Positions 47,106 through 59,100 of a stretch of 64,000 bases of DNA are shown here, one piece after another. The stretch is taken from the NCBI GenBank assembly GCA_037157565.1, contig JAZHRO010000026.1:35268501-35332500 (forward strand). Reading direction: 5' to 3'. Source of the stretch: Thalassia testudinum. Lineage: Eukaryota; Streptophyta; Magnoliopsida; Alismatales; Hydrocharitaceae. Within the stretch, counting starts at the first letter, position 1. Each line of letters begins with the position of its first letter. A program made the translations under genes and the position numbers. The notes below the pieces were generated by a model. The model made no database searches, had not been told where the DNA came from, and worked only from the letters and a program-made list of their open reading frames with translations.

Positions 47106-47716
47106 GAGCTCCTAGCCGAGCTTTAAATGAGGAAAGAAGCTCTAATGGCTTGGCAATCAGAGCACAAGGAACCCACGAATTACATGGATTTGCACGAGCT
47201 TTTTACGCAAGTTTTGAGTCCCAAAATAAGTCCAAACGAATCCTCATCGTATGAACATCAATCCCACCAAATTTGATGGGATTTGGTGATGAACTGATGC
47301 CTCTTTTGTTGGTGCTAGAGCACCATAATCGTTTATTTTGATGATAACAAAACACATGTCGTTTAACATTTGCTTTTGAGTTCTAGTTTTCAGGTCAAAT
47401 TGCAAATAGAGATAAGTGTTTAGATGGAGTTCTAGCTCGCATCCATGGCGGATTGGAGGAGCTGGACAGAGACGGAGGAGCTTTACGAGGAGCGAAAGCT
47501 TGAAGAAGGAAGGAGATGAAGAATAGGATATATTTCATTTTATCTTATTCTATGTAATTTTGTTTCTTTGTTTTGCTTTTTATTTTGGTCTTAGATTTTA
47601 TGTTAGAGAGCCTCAAAGAACCTTTAAAGTAGTCCTAGGAACACCTGCACTACCCTAGAATACTTAGGTTTTCTGTAAAGAACTTAGATAACCAAAATAG
47701 GGTTCAGACAGTCCTA

Positions 47717-48260
47717 TCAGACGTCCAATCTGGAAATCAGACGTCTGATATTGACTTTTAAGACGTTTGACTGTTTGATCAAACATCCAATTCATTTAGG
47801 CTAGACTTAGTAGGTTCTATCTGTTAGAATCAGTCGTCCAGACTTTAGTCCAGACGTCTTAGGAGATGTCTGATGTCTTTGCCAGACGTCCAATTAGTGG
47901 AATGTTGGCTGCCTTCGTAAACATTGAGAAAATGATCATTAGCCTTGTATCAGACGTCCGTAGAGGACCCCAGACATCTGATATGTGACCGTTTTTCCTT
48001 GGCTGACCCAAAATCTCCTCTCAAAGATTTTCTAGCCGTTGTACTCCCTTGGGAATCCATTTTCGCAGAACAATAGGTTTCCAGACGTCTAGACCTAGTG
48101 CCAGAAGTCCTGCGTGTCATTTGATGGACATACACTAGAACCCTGTTTCGGTCTGATTCAAGCCAAGAAGGAAACTAGCCTAAAATCAGATGTCTGACTT
48201 AGTTCCCAGACATCTTAAATAGGTTTTCTAGACATCTGATGCCAGGACTAGACGTCTGAT
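47717..48260. repeat. GACGTC palindrome array of the copia-type LTR
   Basis: About 14 variants of CAGACGTCTG occur (for example a perfect one at 47738-47747, and variants near 47881, 47951, 48081 and 48250) in the region upstream of the TATA box. The motif is the same as in LTR1 and LTR2, which are not copia-like. Confidence 0.8.
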
Positions 48261-48369
48261 GACCCTTTCAGAATCATGATTAATTATGACTACGGCCTGA
48301 TTTGCCTTGGATTTGCACCCAACGACTATGGAAGCCTTCCAAGGCCTTCCAAAGCCTTCCTAGGCCCTC

Positions 48370-48378
48370 TATAAATAG
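48370..48378 (+). promoter_or_regulatory. TATA box of copia-type LTR
   Basis: TATAAATAG is followed by GAGGA and a leader. It lies 110 bp after the last GACGTC motif. Confidence 0.75.
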
Positions 48379-49797
48379 AGGAGGACCCCTTGGCTTGTAA
48401 GATAGACCCAAGACACACCTTGCAAGAATATTTGCACTCTCTTGTGTCAAAAAGAAGTAGAAGATCAAATAGAAGAAGCTCTAGCTCTACAAGCACTCAC
48501 TTCACACCTAAGAGCTTCGTCCTGCTATGCACCTGCTCTCCCACCGACGTTACGAGAGCGCTGTTGTGCCAAAGCGTGGTTCACACATCTGCGTCGTCAC
48601 ATCAACGCACTTCCACCAAAGGGAAGTTTCCTCACTCCTATAGAAGCTAGGTTTAAATATTTGTGGCTCTATAGGATTGTTGTACATTTATTGTCTTTGG
48701 TTGGGTATCCGCTTTGCGAATTCCCATCTCCTTCACAAGACAAAATCCTTCTTGTGAAGAGAAGGGGTTTTGAGGTACACCACCCTCGGTCTGAGAGTAT
48801 GGTTGTAATTGAGGTTTAGTCACCCTCGTTCAAGTGATTGGGTTTAGTGGATTTGATCGACTAGGGTCGATCGGGAAATCCTAACTTGAGAGGGTTAGGT
48901 GATGGTTTCCACCCAGTTTGGGTTTCCACCTTAAAATACTTGTGCTTATTGTGTGATTGCTTATTTTTGTGAGATTGTCTATTTTAATTATGCACTTTAT
49001 ATTACGTCACCCACATCTTACCCCTTCTAATCAGGAAATTACATCTTTAGTGTGGTTAACAGCTGCCTGGAGGTCGGTTGATCTCCAATGGCAGAAAGGA
49101 TTCATTTGCGAAGGAGATAGGGAAGTTAGGGACCCATTTGCAAAGATTTTCAAAAGTTAGGGGTTTGATTGAGAGGAATAATGTTCAAATGGATTGAAAT
49201 GCAAACTAGGTCAAGATGGACTCTTATTGAGCCTAAATTTTTTGGTACAAACCTAATTTGGACCCAAGGAATCTAGTGGTAAGTTGGATTTGAGTTTTGA
49301 CCAAGTTTGACTAGGTAATTTGCTCAGAAACCCAAATTAGGGTAGAAATCCTTCTGCGACTCTATTCAAGGTCAAAATAGGTTCAGATTGTCATACCAAG
49401 GGTACAAACATCAAGGAATATTTTTATATGAATTTTAGGAGGTTTAGATAAATTTTATCTTGACCAGAACCTCTGTAATTCAAGTGGGTTTAAAATTAGG
49501 GTTTTATGTTATGATTCTGTTCTCGAAATCTGTGAAACCCTGTTTCAGTCTGTATGGACCCACTTATTAGACTTTAATACTCATTTGACCTTAAATTAAC
49601 TCCTAGGAAATCCCATGGTTACTCTGCATTCATGATATAATGTTAAAGCTATAGAATTAACCCAAATTTAATGCTTTCTTCTCAAAATGGATTTGTATGG
49701 AATTATGTCTCTCAGGCGATTATGTAGAAGCATTTGTCACTTGATGATGACTAATTAAAGCTAGTTATGGCTCATGATGGCATTACCATCATACCCC

Positions 49798-50350
49798 CAT
49801 GCGTAGCTTTTGCTAGTCACTGGTAAAATCTTATGGAAAGAACTAAATCTCTAGACCATGCTTGGATGTTCAGATGCCTGATTTGTGCCCCTTTAGAAAT
49901 TAGGTCAGAATGCCAAAAGTAGACCTAGAGGTACCCAAGTATCAATCAAGATCCAGACCTGACCAGCTTAAGCCTGGGTCTGCCACGAAAGTTTCTAAGG
50001 CTTGCAAAAACTGCCTAGAGGTTCGTTGAACCCAGCAGTTAAGGCATCCATGCGTAGAATGTAGTAAGTCTAGGTTTAGTTTTCCAATGCATTTTTAGTA
50101 AGAGAGAGATAGAAGGATTTTTCATTTGGAGAGTTTTCTCTCTTTCCTTTTTATTTTTCCTTAGATCCTACCTTAGATCCGTCCTAAACACGGTTTGTAT
50201 CGGATTCCTTATCCCCACCATCAATCCTCGAAGGGCCCCTGGATTAAGATGCTTCGGGATAGCATTGCCCATGGCAACCCCCAGAACCTGGCTTTCGACA
50301 TTTCGGGATAATCTCGCCCATGGCACCTGAACTAGCACAAGATGCTTTCA
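49798..50350 (-). other. Polypurine tract and 3' untranslated region of M
   Basis: Minus-strand GCTACGCATGGGGGTA abuts the M LTR start, like ATAGGCATGGGGGTA in YE. Further right lie two copies of TTCGGGATA...GCCCATGGCA (about 50253-50275 and 50301-50322). No ORF is supported. Confidence 0.5.
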
Positions 50351-50939
50351 TGGACACGTTTATATCACATAAACCGTCTCTTTTTGCACATTCTTAGACA
50401 TAGAGTTGCATCATATATTATAAATATTGCATAACATGCATCATCTTGCATTTAGTCTAGGTTGTATAAAGTTTAGGTTAATTTTTCCTTTTTGTGGTCA
50501 GGTAATAGGGCAATATTTAATTGGGACCTCAAATTGAAGATCCAACCATATGGATCTGATCATGGCGACGATCGGAGTTCAAAAACTCCAAGGTCGCCCT
50601 GATCGGACTTCCGTAGCATCAGATATAATCTGAGGAAGGTTTGAGATCAAGGGCCAAGATTGTGTAAATCTGCACTTCATATGACAAATCCAATCGCATG
50701 GATGGGTTCAGATCGACGATCTAGCCCAATGGAGCAAAAATCGGTCCAATTCGACATCCGTGGCACCATCTACAGCTCACAGAAGATGGACGGCCATGAT
50801 GGTGCCATCACAGCCGCCCAAACTGGCCACAGCACCTCTTCTCAACCTCTGAAGGCACAGGCGAGGCAGGATCTCAGCCGTTGGATCTTGATCTAATGGC
50901 CATGGATGACCGGCCCTTAAAATGTAAACGCGACCATCC

Positions 50940-51010
50940 ACCGCGATAGCATAGCGGTCACGTGCCTGTGGGCGAACCACAAGTCGCGAGTTCGAGACCC
51001 CACACGCTCA
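50940..51010 (+). repeat. tRNA-like box pair in L4 LTR, right copy
   Basis: An A box TAGCATAGCGG (50947-50957) and a B box GTTCGAGACC (about 50990-50999) have the same spacing as in the left copy. The ends do not pair as well. Consistent with an old SINE or tRNA relic that predates the split of the two L4 copies. Confidence 0.5.
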
Positions 51011-51394
51011 AAATCAGAGTGAGAAGCGGGCGTGGTTAAATAAAGCCGTGCGATGTGCAATGGATGGTGATGGAGGCGACTATGTGGCCGCACCAGATGT
51101 GCAGGTGGGCGCACATGAGATCAAACGGCCAAGCCCATGCGCAATCGCATGCGCGGGCATTGGGCACGTTGAAGAAGAAGTGGCAAGATGGCTTTTAAGC
51201 CATCCGATCGCTTGATCGGACGGCTGAGAATCAAAGATCGTGCATAGGCGTTGGGCATGAGGAGAAGAAGAGGCGCATGCAAGCGGAACCTATGCCCACA
51301 TTCAGGGGCTTTAGTGACATTTAAATCCATCACTAATGGCCCTGAATTAATGTTTTATGCATAAAATGACCTTTTTGCCCATTCAAACTTCACC

Positions 51395-51403
51395 TATAAA
51401 TAG
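51395..51403 (+). promoter_or_regulatory. TATA box of L4 LTR, right copy
   Basis: TATAAATAG, 53 bp after the inverted repeat at 51306-51342. The spacing is like that in the left copy. Confidence 0.65.
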
Positions 51404-52138
51404 CTCTACGACCCCCACACTTTCTTCATCCCTTCCTGTCTTCTCACACCCCCTCCAAAGCTCTAAGAGCTTGTTCCAAACCCAGGATGCTCCATTAGAG
51501 TTAAAAATACAATTTTTCCACCTTCTCACCTTGTTCGTAGAGTAACCCGCGGTGGTTCTCTCACTGCCATTCAGGAAGCAGATCCCGCTACGATGTTGTA
51601 TTGCCTCGTTCTCCATCGTCCTTCATTGTTCTCCTTCATCCCGCATCTCACCACCTTCGTTCGGGTGCTCCGTCATTGCGGCTTGTCCTCTAAGTAGCTG
51701 TCGAGGAGGATAACTTCTCTCCACCTTCTTTTACCACTTTCTAGTGTAGATTTCCTACTTTCTAAAGTAGATTTCCTGCTTTCTAGTGTAGCGAGTAGTT
51801 GTAGCAAGTAGTTGTAATGAACATTGCTCTATGGTAATGAAATCCATGTTTATTCTATCTCTGTTTTCTCTTTATTTGTAATATTCTCTCATTTTCTTCT
51901 ATTGTTTATTCTTTAAGTAGATAGCTACTTTCAATTCAATTCCACCGGCTAATCTATTTTGTGACAAATAAAACAAACGTGATTTTTAATTAATTTTCTG
52001 CCTCCCTATGTTCGATCCCGAATTCTTTTTGAGTTTCGGTTAAATTTATCTGTTGATGATTTTTCTCACAAATTGCCCTACAACGACGAGTTTTCAAAAC
52101 TCAACTTCCGTTTGCGCAGATTTTCCACTACAACATTT

Positions 52139-52156
52139 TGGTACCGTTGTAGGGGA
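52139..52156 (+). promoter_or_regulatory. Decayed tRNA-Asp primer-binding site of L4 element
   Basis: TGGTACCGTTGTAGGGGA, 14 of 18 positions of the tRNA-Asp complement, 3 nt after the LTR end. This marks the L4 LTR as a 5' LTR. Confidence 0.65.
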
Positions 52157-55100
52157 GGTGACGCTCTTTGATTTTTTGCATTTTCTCACCTTACTTATCT
52201 TTCACCTTACTTCTCTCCTTTCTTATTGTGATTACAGGTACTCTCACGAGACGGGCAAAAGTGGTAGATTGGAGTAAAGTGCGATTGAAGGGTTTGTAAG
52301 TTTACCCGTACCTCCCTACCCACTAGATTTTATTCCATCACTTAATAACACAAACCCTAATTAACCTAGGAGTTCCCATAAATCATAAGGTTAGTTTTGA
52401 TTATTTGGTTGTCACCTCCACCCGCCTCACCCTCCACATATAAAAGAAAAATAAAAGAAAAATCTCACAGAGGTACACAACCTCTTTTGATTCTCCATAC
52501 TCTACCACTAACCCAATCTTTGGGATTGGTACACTCACCAACACATAATTGAGTAGAAATCAGATTAGGTAATCATTTGTGTGCCTAATTAAGTGGTGCA
52601 TCAGGCCAATTGTTTGAGTTTTTGGGTTGCGCCACTTCAACTAAAAACAACTCATGAAGTAGCTGCCACATAGGTTCAACTTTTAGGGATTTACTAGGCA
52701 CTTGATTGCACCGCAAAAATATGCCCGCAATTGTGCCATCTTATGCTATTTCCTAGCATTACCAATGCATATTAGGTCTCCATAGTCGCATTTGTAAAAA
52801 TACATGCATGCATGCATTTAATTGAGAGGGGAGGAGAGTGAATAAAATGGCCTCGCAATTTACATTTTCTTCAGGTGCTGCTTTGCAAAATTCCCATCTT
52901 TATTTTTATTTCCATTTGATTTGGAAATCTTTCTTCCCGCGGCTGCTGTGCATGGATTGACTTCTTCCTCCTCGCGCCATGCTTCCCTGCTCACAGCTCT
53001 CCCTGCCAGCCGCAACAGCCCACTCCCTGCCAAGCTATGCGCAAGCCATGCACAGCCAAGGCATGGCTGTGCATGGCTTTCTTCTTCTATAAAAAGAGGG
53101 TGTCTTCTTCTTCTTCTTCAGACAGCTTGGTCCAACAGAGAAAAACCCACAGCAGCTCCACTTCTCCTTCTAGGCCACCGTCCTCTCCTCCCTCTCCCTC
53201 CACACGCCGGCCCTCCTCCTCTGAGGAGACACCTGACGGACAGGAGCACCTCACGGTGGTGCACAACCACCACCGTGAGTCCACCACCGCCCAGCTCACC
53301 ATAGAGCCGGTGGGCGTGGTGGCTCTTCCCTGACTTCACTTTCCAGCCACTTTAGCCATTGCCGCAGGCTTCAAGGTTTGAAGCTCCGCGGCAACAGCAG
53401 CGGCAAGGCGACAGCAGCAGCACACAGCAGCAGTCGCCCAGCCCATTCCGCGCATGCCTGCAAGTCGCCCTCGTCTCCAGCGTGCGCCTACAGGCACCAT
53501 CGCCTCCCGCTTCTTCACCCTACAGCGCTCCCTCCCTAGCCCGCAACCGGCCATCGTGCACCTCTGCAACGGCCGGCCAAGCACCCCAACTCACGCCAGA
53601 CAACACCCGTAGGCCATCGAGCACCCTATCGCGCCCCTTCGCTCGTGACCCAGCCCTCCCCATGCGCTCTGTCGCGAGGTCTTGCCCGCAAGCCAACAGC
53701 CGAAGCCACTCCACCGCACACGCCGAACTGTCTGCACTCACAGCACCTGGCGTACCGGGTAGCGCAGCGCGGCCTTACACTGTAGCCACTGTTCACGCCA
53801 ATCTACGGAACACTGTGGCTGCAGTGGGGTGACCGGAAAGCTTCTCACTTATCTGGTCACCTGGTGCGCCACTACCACCGTTCGCCCGCGCACTCGTTCA
53901 GTCTCGCGTCGCCCGCACCTGCTCGCTTCAGAGTCTGCGAGGGCCCACTTCGTTCGCCCGCGTAAGCTCGCCCGTGTAAGCTCGCCCACTCCTAGCGCCT
54001 GCATCTGCAAACCGGCACCCGACTCTTCACGCAGCATCGTGTGCTGCGGTCTTCTCTCCGCACCCATCGCCCTCCAGCGCGCGCTTCTCTATGCACATGC
54101 ACGCCTGCGCGCGAGCTTGAGCCTCCAGACGACGCTTGGTCCTTCAGATGCCTTAACCTCCAGCAGGAAGCGTGCGGCAACGCTCTCTCTCTCTCTCTCA
54201 CTCTCTCTCACAACACTCTCTCACTCTCTTTACCAATGCTTACACACACATACACTCACACTTCCATACACACACACACACCTATACTCTATTATATACA
54301 TAAATATATATACGTATACATATATATATTGATATATATACATATATTTATATACATATATATATATATACTTATATCTATATATATAGTTGTATGTATA
54401 TAACTAAGTATTAGTATACATATATATATCTATATACTTATATATATATATATATACATACATACATATATATTTGCATATATACATATACTTATATGCA
54501 TATATATATATACATATATCTATACATATATTAGTACTTAAATAACTATGTATTAGTCTATATACATATATCTATATACTTATATATATATATACACATA
54601 TATATTTACCTATATACATATATTTATATACATACATACATATATATATATCTATATATATATATATACACACACACACCTGCTTATACATACATATATA
54701 CATATATATATATCTATATAACCATATATACATATATACATATATATACATATAGCTACATACATATATACATACTTATATATATATATATATTTATACA
54801 TATATATATACATATATAACTATATATATATACCTATATATCTATAACCATATATATATATACACATATAGATATATTTACATATATACACATATATATA
54901 TAGTTTCACATTATTTACCATACGTGGTATCGCGGGAATATCTACACCAGTTGCTGATATTCCCTGATACACGCATACAAAAAGCATGGTTACACACATC
55001 TTCCGCCATCCACCTTACACTCCACGCGGCACCTCGTCTTGTTGGTTGCGTCTTTCTAGACGACGACCGACTCGACACCGTGCTACACTCCATCTCCGCC

Positions 55101-56190
55101 TCCACCCCCACCCCTTTATACATATATAATATATACCTATATATATACTATATTTAATTTATTTCTGTTTCGCTTTCCTATTAGTAAAAAGATCAAAAAA
55201 TATATATAAAAGAGAAAAGATAATCCTTGACTTGCAGGTACCCTGTCTTGCGAATAGCAAGACCCGTTTTGGAACCCTGATTTGGCTCAAAACCAAGAAC
55301 CCAATTTTGAGGGTGTGCCTCAAGGATAGGAATTACCAGAAAAAAGTCTAAATAGAAAAACACCAAAAACACAATAAACGAACGGAAGAGATTCGTTGTA
55401 GGAAAGGCGTAGAAACTTGACTTGTAACCCCACTTCCTTGAGTTCGACCCTGGGCCTAAAAGTGACCAAGATAAAATCAAGTAAGCCAGGTTAAAAATTT
55501 TGTAAGGAGATGGTTAGGTCCGATTTAGGTTAACCACTATACACACTTCAACGATAAAATCATCATATTACGAAACCTAACTGGGTCCGACACCAGCACT
55601 CCACATTCTTTTTAAGATTTAAAGGAAAACATCTTCACCCGTGCTTTCAAAACTTGGTGTGCCAACTAAACTTGATTGAATGCACCTAAAGTTGAATCGT
55701 AAAAGCTACTAAGCAAGATTTAAACCCTAAAATTCACCACATCCAAAAATAATCTTGCTTGAAAACCATTGGTTGTGCACGCACACACATATCAATCAAT
55801 CATTAAGGGCACAACTCAGATAAAGGGCCCATCACATTCCAAAGCACATTCAAACCTAACCCTAATTAAAACAGAGTAGACGTTGGCCTTAAGGATTGGA
55901 CTCGCTCTTCGGAGCCCAGACTGAGATTATTTTCTATTAGTCTGTTTCTACCGTTCAATCTGATGTCTAGCTAGGGGAGCAGAATCAAACGATCGCGGCT
56001 GACGGGTACACTAGGAACTAGAGGTGCAAGCCAAAGGAAGAACCTGCCCCCTATTCCCTCCCTCTAATTGGTTGGATTGATCGGAAAGAAGTAGATTAAA
56101 TTGTTTCTTTATCTCAAGATGGGTTCTAGGAGTCTGTAGGTCTTTAGGCTAGCCCACTTAAGGTCATGTTTGTTTGTTTGCATTGCAGGG
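52157..56190 (+). other. L4 leader, split by a YE-family solo LTR
   Basis: The leader occupies 52157-52702 and 55596-56190, with the solo LTR between them. The second part resembles the YE leader (27880-28200). E3 then enters at 56191, so the L4 coding region lies beyond the window or is lost. No ORF is supported in the leader. Confidence 0.6.
52703..55595 (+). mobile_element. Solo LTR of the YE family
   Basis: It starts TGATTGCACCGC and ends GACACCA, 2893 bp, with target duplication GCACT on both sides (52698-52702 and 55596-55600). It has the same order as the YE LTRs: inverted repeat 53043-53079, TATA 53088-53096, leader hairpin 53250-53279, CT and TA/CA microsatellites (about 54181-54905), and an ACTTGCAGGTACC tail. 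It is more diverged than the two YE LTRs are from each other. Confidence 0.92.
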
Positions 56191-57876
56191 TGATGAGTCC
56201 ATTTTAATGGATTAATATTACGCCTAAGTAAGTTTAATCGTACCGTTTAGGTTTGTTAATAACTACATTAAGTTATAGAATGTTTGCATTCATCATGATT
56301 TAAGTTTACATCTATTTTATAGTATTCTATAGCTTAATATGTAATGATTTACGCTTTCATGATTACAAGAATAATATTTGGAAAGAGGAAGGGGAGGAGG
56401 GATAATTTCCCCAACACATATCGAGCTAGCCGCAACTCCTTATCTGATCTCCCGCCGCCCTCCCTCAACTCACGCATGTGCAAAGGAGAGGAGTTAAAGA
56501 GAGGAGGCGAAGAAAGGAGAGGGCATCTGCATCTTCCCCCCTTACGGGGAATTGCTCCACCACATGCACTGTGCCTATGCCTGCTCCTTCTCCACCTTGT
56601 GCGCCTGCAGGCGCGCGCCCATCTCCAACCGCTTCTCCAATCCAAGCACACCACCCACCTCTGCAGACCTGCACCACCAGTGCTCCTCTCCCACGCTGCA
56701 GGTGCTCGCGCCATCATCTCTGCCTGCTCCAGCCCTCCTACAGGCGCTAGCACTGTGCCACCTGCTCCCGCAGGGTGCGCCTCTCCAGTCACTGCACCAA
56801 CATAGCGCCTGCACCTGCGCCCAACCTCTGCAGGCGCCCGCTCCACCTTGCGCGCTCACCGGCCACCGTAGCTAGGCCGACCCGCACAACGCCTCCCTGC
56901 AGCGCGCGCCTGCACCCGCCTTCAAGTACCCGCAGGAGCTGTGTCCGCCTCTGCCAGGTCGTGCCTGCAGGCGCACACCTTCGCATGCCCCTCTCCAACC
57001 GCGCCTTCACCTGCCAGGCCGCGCCCTACTGCAGTGCACCCTTCCCCTCTCGCCCACACGCCTGTAGGCGCTGCATCGCCTAACCTTGCCCGCTCCCACA
57101 GGCGCGCCCTCGTCCACGCGCCCTCCTGCCACACCCACAGGCACGCGCCATCTGCAGCGCGCCCCCCTTCCTCTCCGCAGGCGCTTCACAGCAGCAGGAG
57201 CAGCCCCGCAGGTCTGCCTCCAGTGCCTCCTCCAATGTTCTTCTCCTCTGCCGTCCGGCCACCTCCAGCCATCTCCGTCGATGCCGCGGCCTCCATCAGA
57301 TAGGCCTCATCTTCGCCAACCTCCCTAGCGCATCCATAGCCCCGCCGACGATCCTCCCCGTATGCAAGCAAGAGAGAGCAAATGCTCTGTTTTGTGGGAG
57401 ATTAAAAATTACATTTACTGCCATTGACACTAGAAATTGATTTTTGATTTATTATCATTTTATTATGGCAAATTGCACATGCACACTCATGCTTTTTGAT
57501 AATTGCATGTTATTGATATTAACCTGTTTTAAGATTAGTTTTGGGATCAACATGTGCACCAATTTTCTTTAGTATATGTCAAGTGAAAATTACATAAAAT
57601 CGTCATATATTTATTGAAGATTTCAGTGAGAAAAAATTGCACATATACCCTTATATTTTTGAGTAATTGTGAATCTTCTTTCCATCGCATTTTATGTCGG
57701 ACTTGACTAGGGATTTCGCACTTGACCGAAAGAATACAAAATAATCTAGAGTTTATTGCAAAATTGCCTCCCTGTGGACACGACCCGCTCTTCTGTGAGT
57801 GGTTATTTTTATCGTTGATTAGTCGATTTTTCCACCACTTAAATACTACAACGCAAAGCGGAAAATCGACTCATCA
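56191..57876 (+). repeat. E3 5' LTR
   Basis: It starts TGATGAGTCC and ends GACTCATCA, 1686 bp. A GC-rich middle (56530-57380) carries a dozen or so copies of a CAGGCGC motif, including the palindrome GCGCCTGCAGGCGC near 56602. The final part has CCTCCCTGTGGACACGACC (about 57767), a plant Ty3/gypsy U5 hallmark. The overlapping ORFs on both strands at 56344-57371 are GC-rich artefacts. Confidence 0.88.
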
Positions 57877-57879
57877 AAT

Positions 57880-57897
57880 TGGCGCCATTGCCGGGGA
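57880..57897 (+). promoter_or_regulatory. E3 primer-binding site, tRNA-Asp
   Basis: TGGCGCCATTGCCGGGGA, 17 of 18 positions of the tRNA-Asp complement, 3 nt after the LTR end. Confidence 0.88.
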
Positions 57898-59100
57898 GGC
57901 AACAGACGCAATAGATTCACGTTATTATTTTTTTGAATATTATGAGTTGCGAAATCATTTGATCATTTTTATTATTGTGTGAGGAATTTGACACGGCAAC
58001 AGGCGCAGCCAAGCGATGACATTGACCCTGAACGATGCGCACGACGGAGACGATCTTTTTGGTGGACCTTGATGCCACCTGGAGGCCAGAAATAGGAACA
58101 TGTGGGCCTTGATCCCACGCACATAGGCTTATGGAGAAGCCTATTTCTGATTTAGTTAGATTTAGTTTAGATAGACATTAGAATTAAATTACTGTCTTTT
58201 GGACCCTTGTTGGGTATTTTTGGGAATGTGTCCCCAGGGCCTCTTTATTTCTTATCGCTCTTGTATGCAAGAGCATATTTTCGGGAGCATGTTCCCATTT
58301 ATTTAGATTATAGGATTATTTGAACTGCATCTCGGTTAGTTAATTAGATTAGGTATGTTTGTTTATTATTAAAAAATAATAATAAAAAAAATAAAATAAA
58401 TATTCGAACTGCCTGCTAGAAGCTGCATATCTATAGGACGACCATCTAGGACTGAATGAGCAGCATCTAGTTTATTTTTATTGCATTGCATTCATACATT
58501 GCACGAAGAAAGCTGGAGTAAGGTACATCTTCTCTTGAGCATCAATTACCTATCATGCATATGCATTGAACCTAAATCTAATACCACTAAAGTACTTGAA
58601 TCAATTTAATTCAGTGGTCACTTTAAAAATTGGGACTGCTAAGAGGTTGTAAAATTGTGTGCAAAAGGATCCTGTTTGCGAAATTTCAAAAATCACAACA
58701 CGATCATATGTTTGCACACTTAAGACACTGTGCACCTCACACATAAGGTCACTAGATAAATTTCTACCTCTACTCTTTTGCACCACAAGGAAAGTTAGTC
58801 GGAAATCAACAAGCCTATCCACCAAGTTACTTTGGTTCCTCGTGTGTGGGCTTGATTCGATACTTCCATCCCTTGCATGTAGGTTATAGGCACCAGCGAA
58901 GGTTGGCCTAGGAAGCGTAATTTTTTGCAAAACTTGTTTGGCTACCAATTAAACATTTAATTCTAAGACCTTCAATCTACTAAAAATAGATCCCTTTGAA
59001 TTTGCGTTTGCTTTGACAGTAGAACTCTCTAGGAAGTTTTCTGCTTATATTCTGAATTTTGCTAAATCCTAAGAGAGTTAAAACTGTTTTGCTTAAAGAA
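57898..59100 (+). other. E3 leader
   Basis: About 1.2 kb between PBS and the first ORF. Short ORFs on both strands at 58601-58948 show no family resemblance. No RNA gene is seen. Confidence 0.5.

Larger units (their letters stand above)
47307..49043 (+). mobile_element. Solo LTR of Ty1/copia (SIRE/Maximus-like) type
   Basis: It starts TGTTGGTGCTAGAGCACC with TTTTGATGATAACAAAAC shortly after, the look of SIRE/Maximus LTRs, and ends ATTACA. It is flanked by the duplication TCTTT (47302-47306 and 49044-49048), length 1737 bp. A GACGTC array occupies 47717-48260 upstream of a TATA box at 48370-48378. There is no internal region, so it is a recombination remnant. Confidence 0.8.
46530..49797 (-). 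mobile_element. M: minus-strand LTR with nested copia-type solo LTR
   Basis: On the minus strand an LTR starts TGATGGTAATGCC at 49797, directly after a PPT-like CGCATGGGGGTA (49798-49809). It has a TATA box at 47098-47105 and a pyrimidine-rich leader, and ends near 46530, perhaps at CACGCCA. Without the copia insertion (47307-49043) it is about 1.5 kb. It is most likely the 3' LTR of a minus-oriented element whose body lies to the right. The short ORFs at 46400-47028 are LTR leader. Confidence 0.6.
50350..52135 (+). mobile_element. L4-family LTR, right copy (5' LTR)
   Basis: It is colinear with 4280-6070 from GCATAACATGCAT (about 50430) to the ending CTACAACA at 52135, and a PBS follows. It contains a tRNA-like box pair (50940-51010), an inverted repeat (51306-51342), a TATA box (51395-51403) and an AAAGCTCTAAGAGCTT hairpin (about 51457). 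The start is uncertain. Confidence 0.65.

Noticed and set aside
48390..48819. ORFs after the copia-type LTR TATA box as a host gene
   Set aside because: They lie within the solo LTR bounded by TCTTT duplications, and two overlapping frames are open without any domain.
56344..57371. Many overlapping ORFs in the E3 5' LTR (and 63033-63899 in the 3' LTR)
   Set aside because: GC-rich LTR DNA is open on both strands. They are repeated in both LTRs without a preserved frame or domain.
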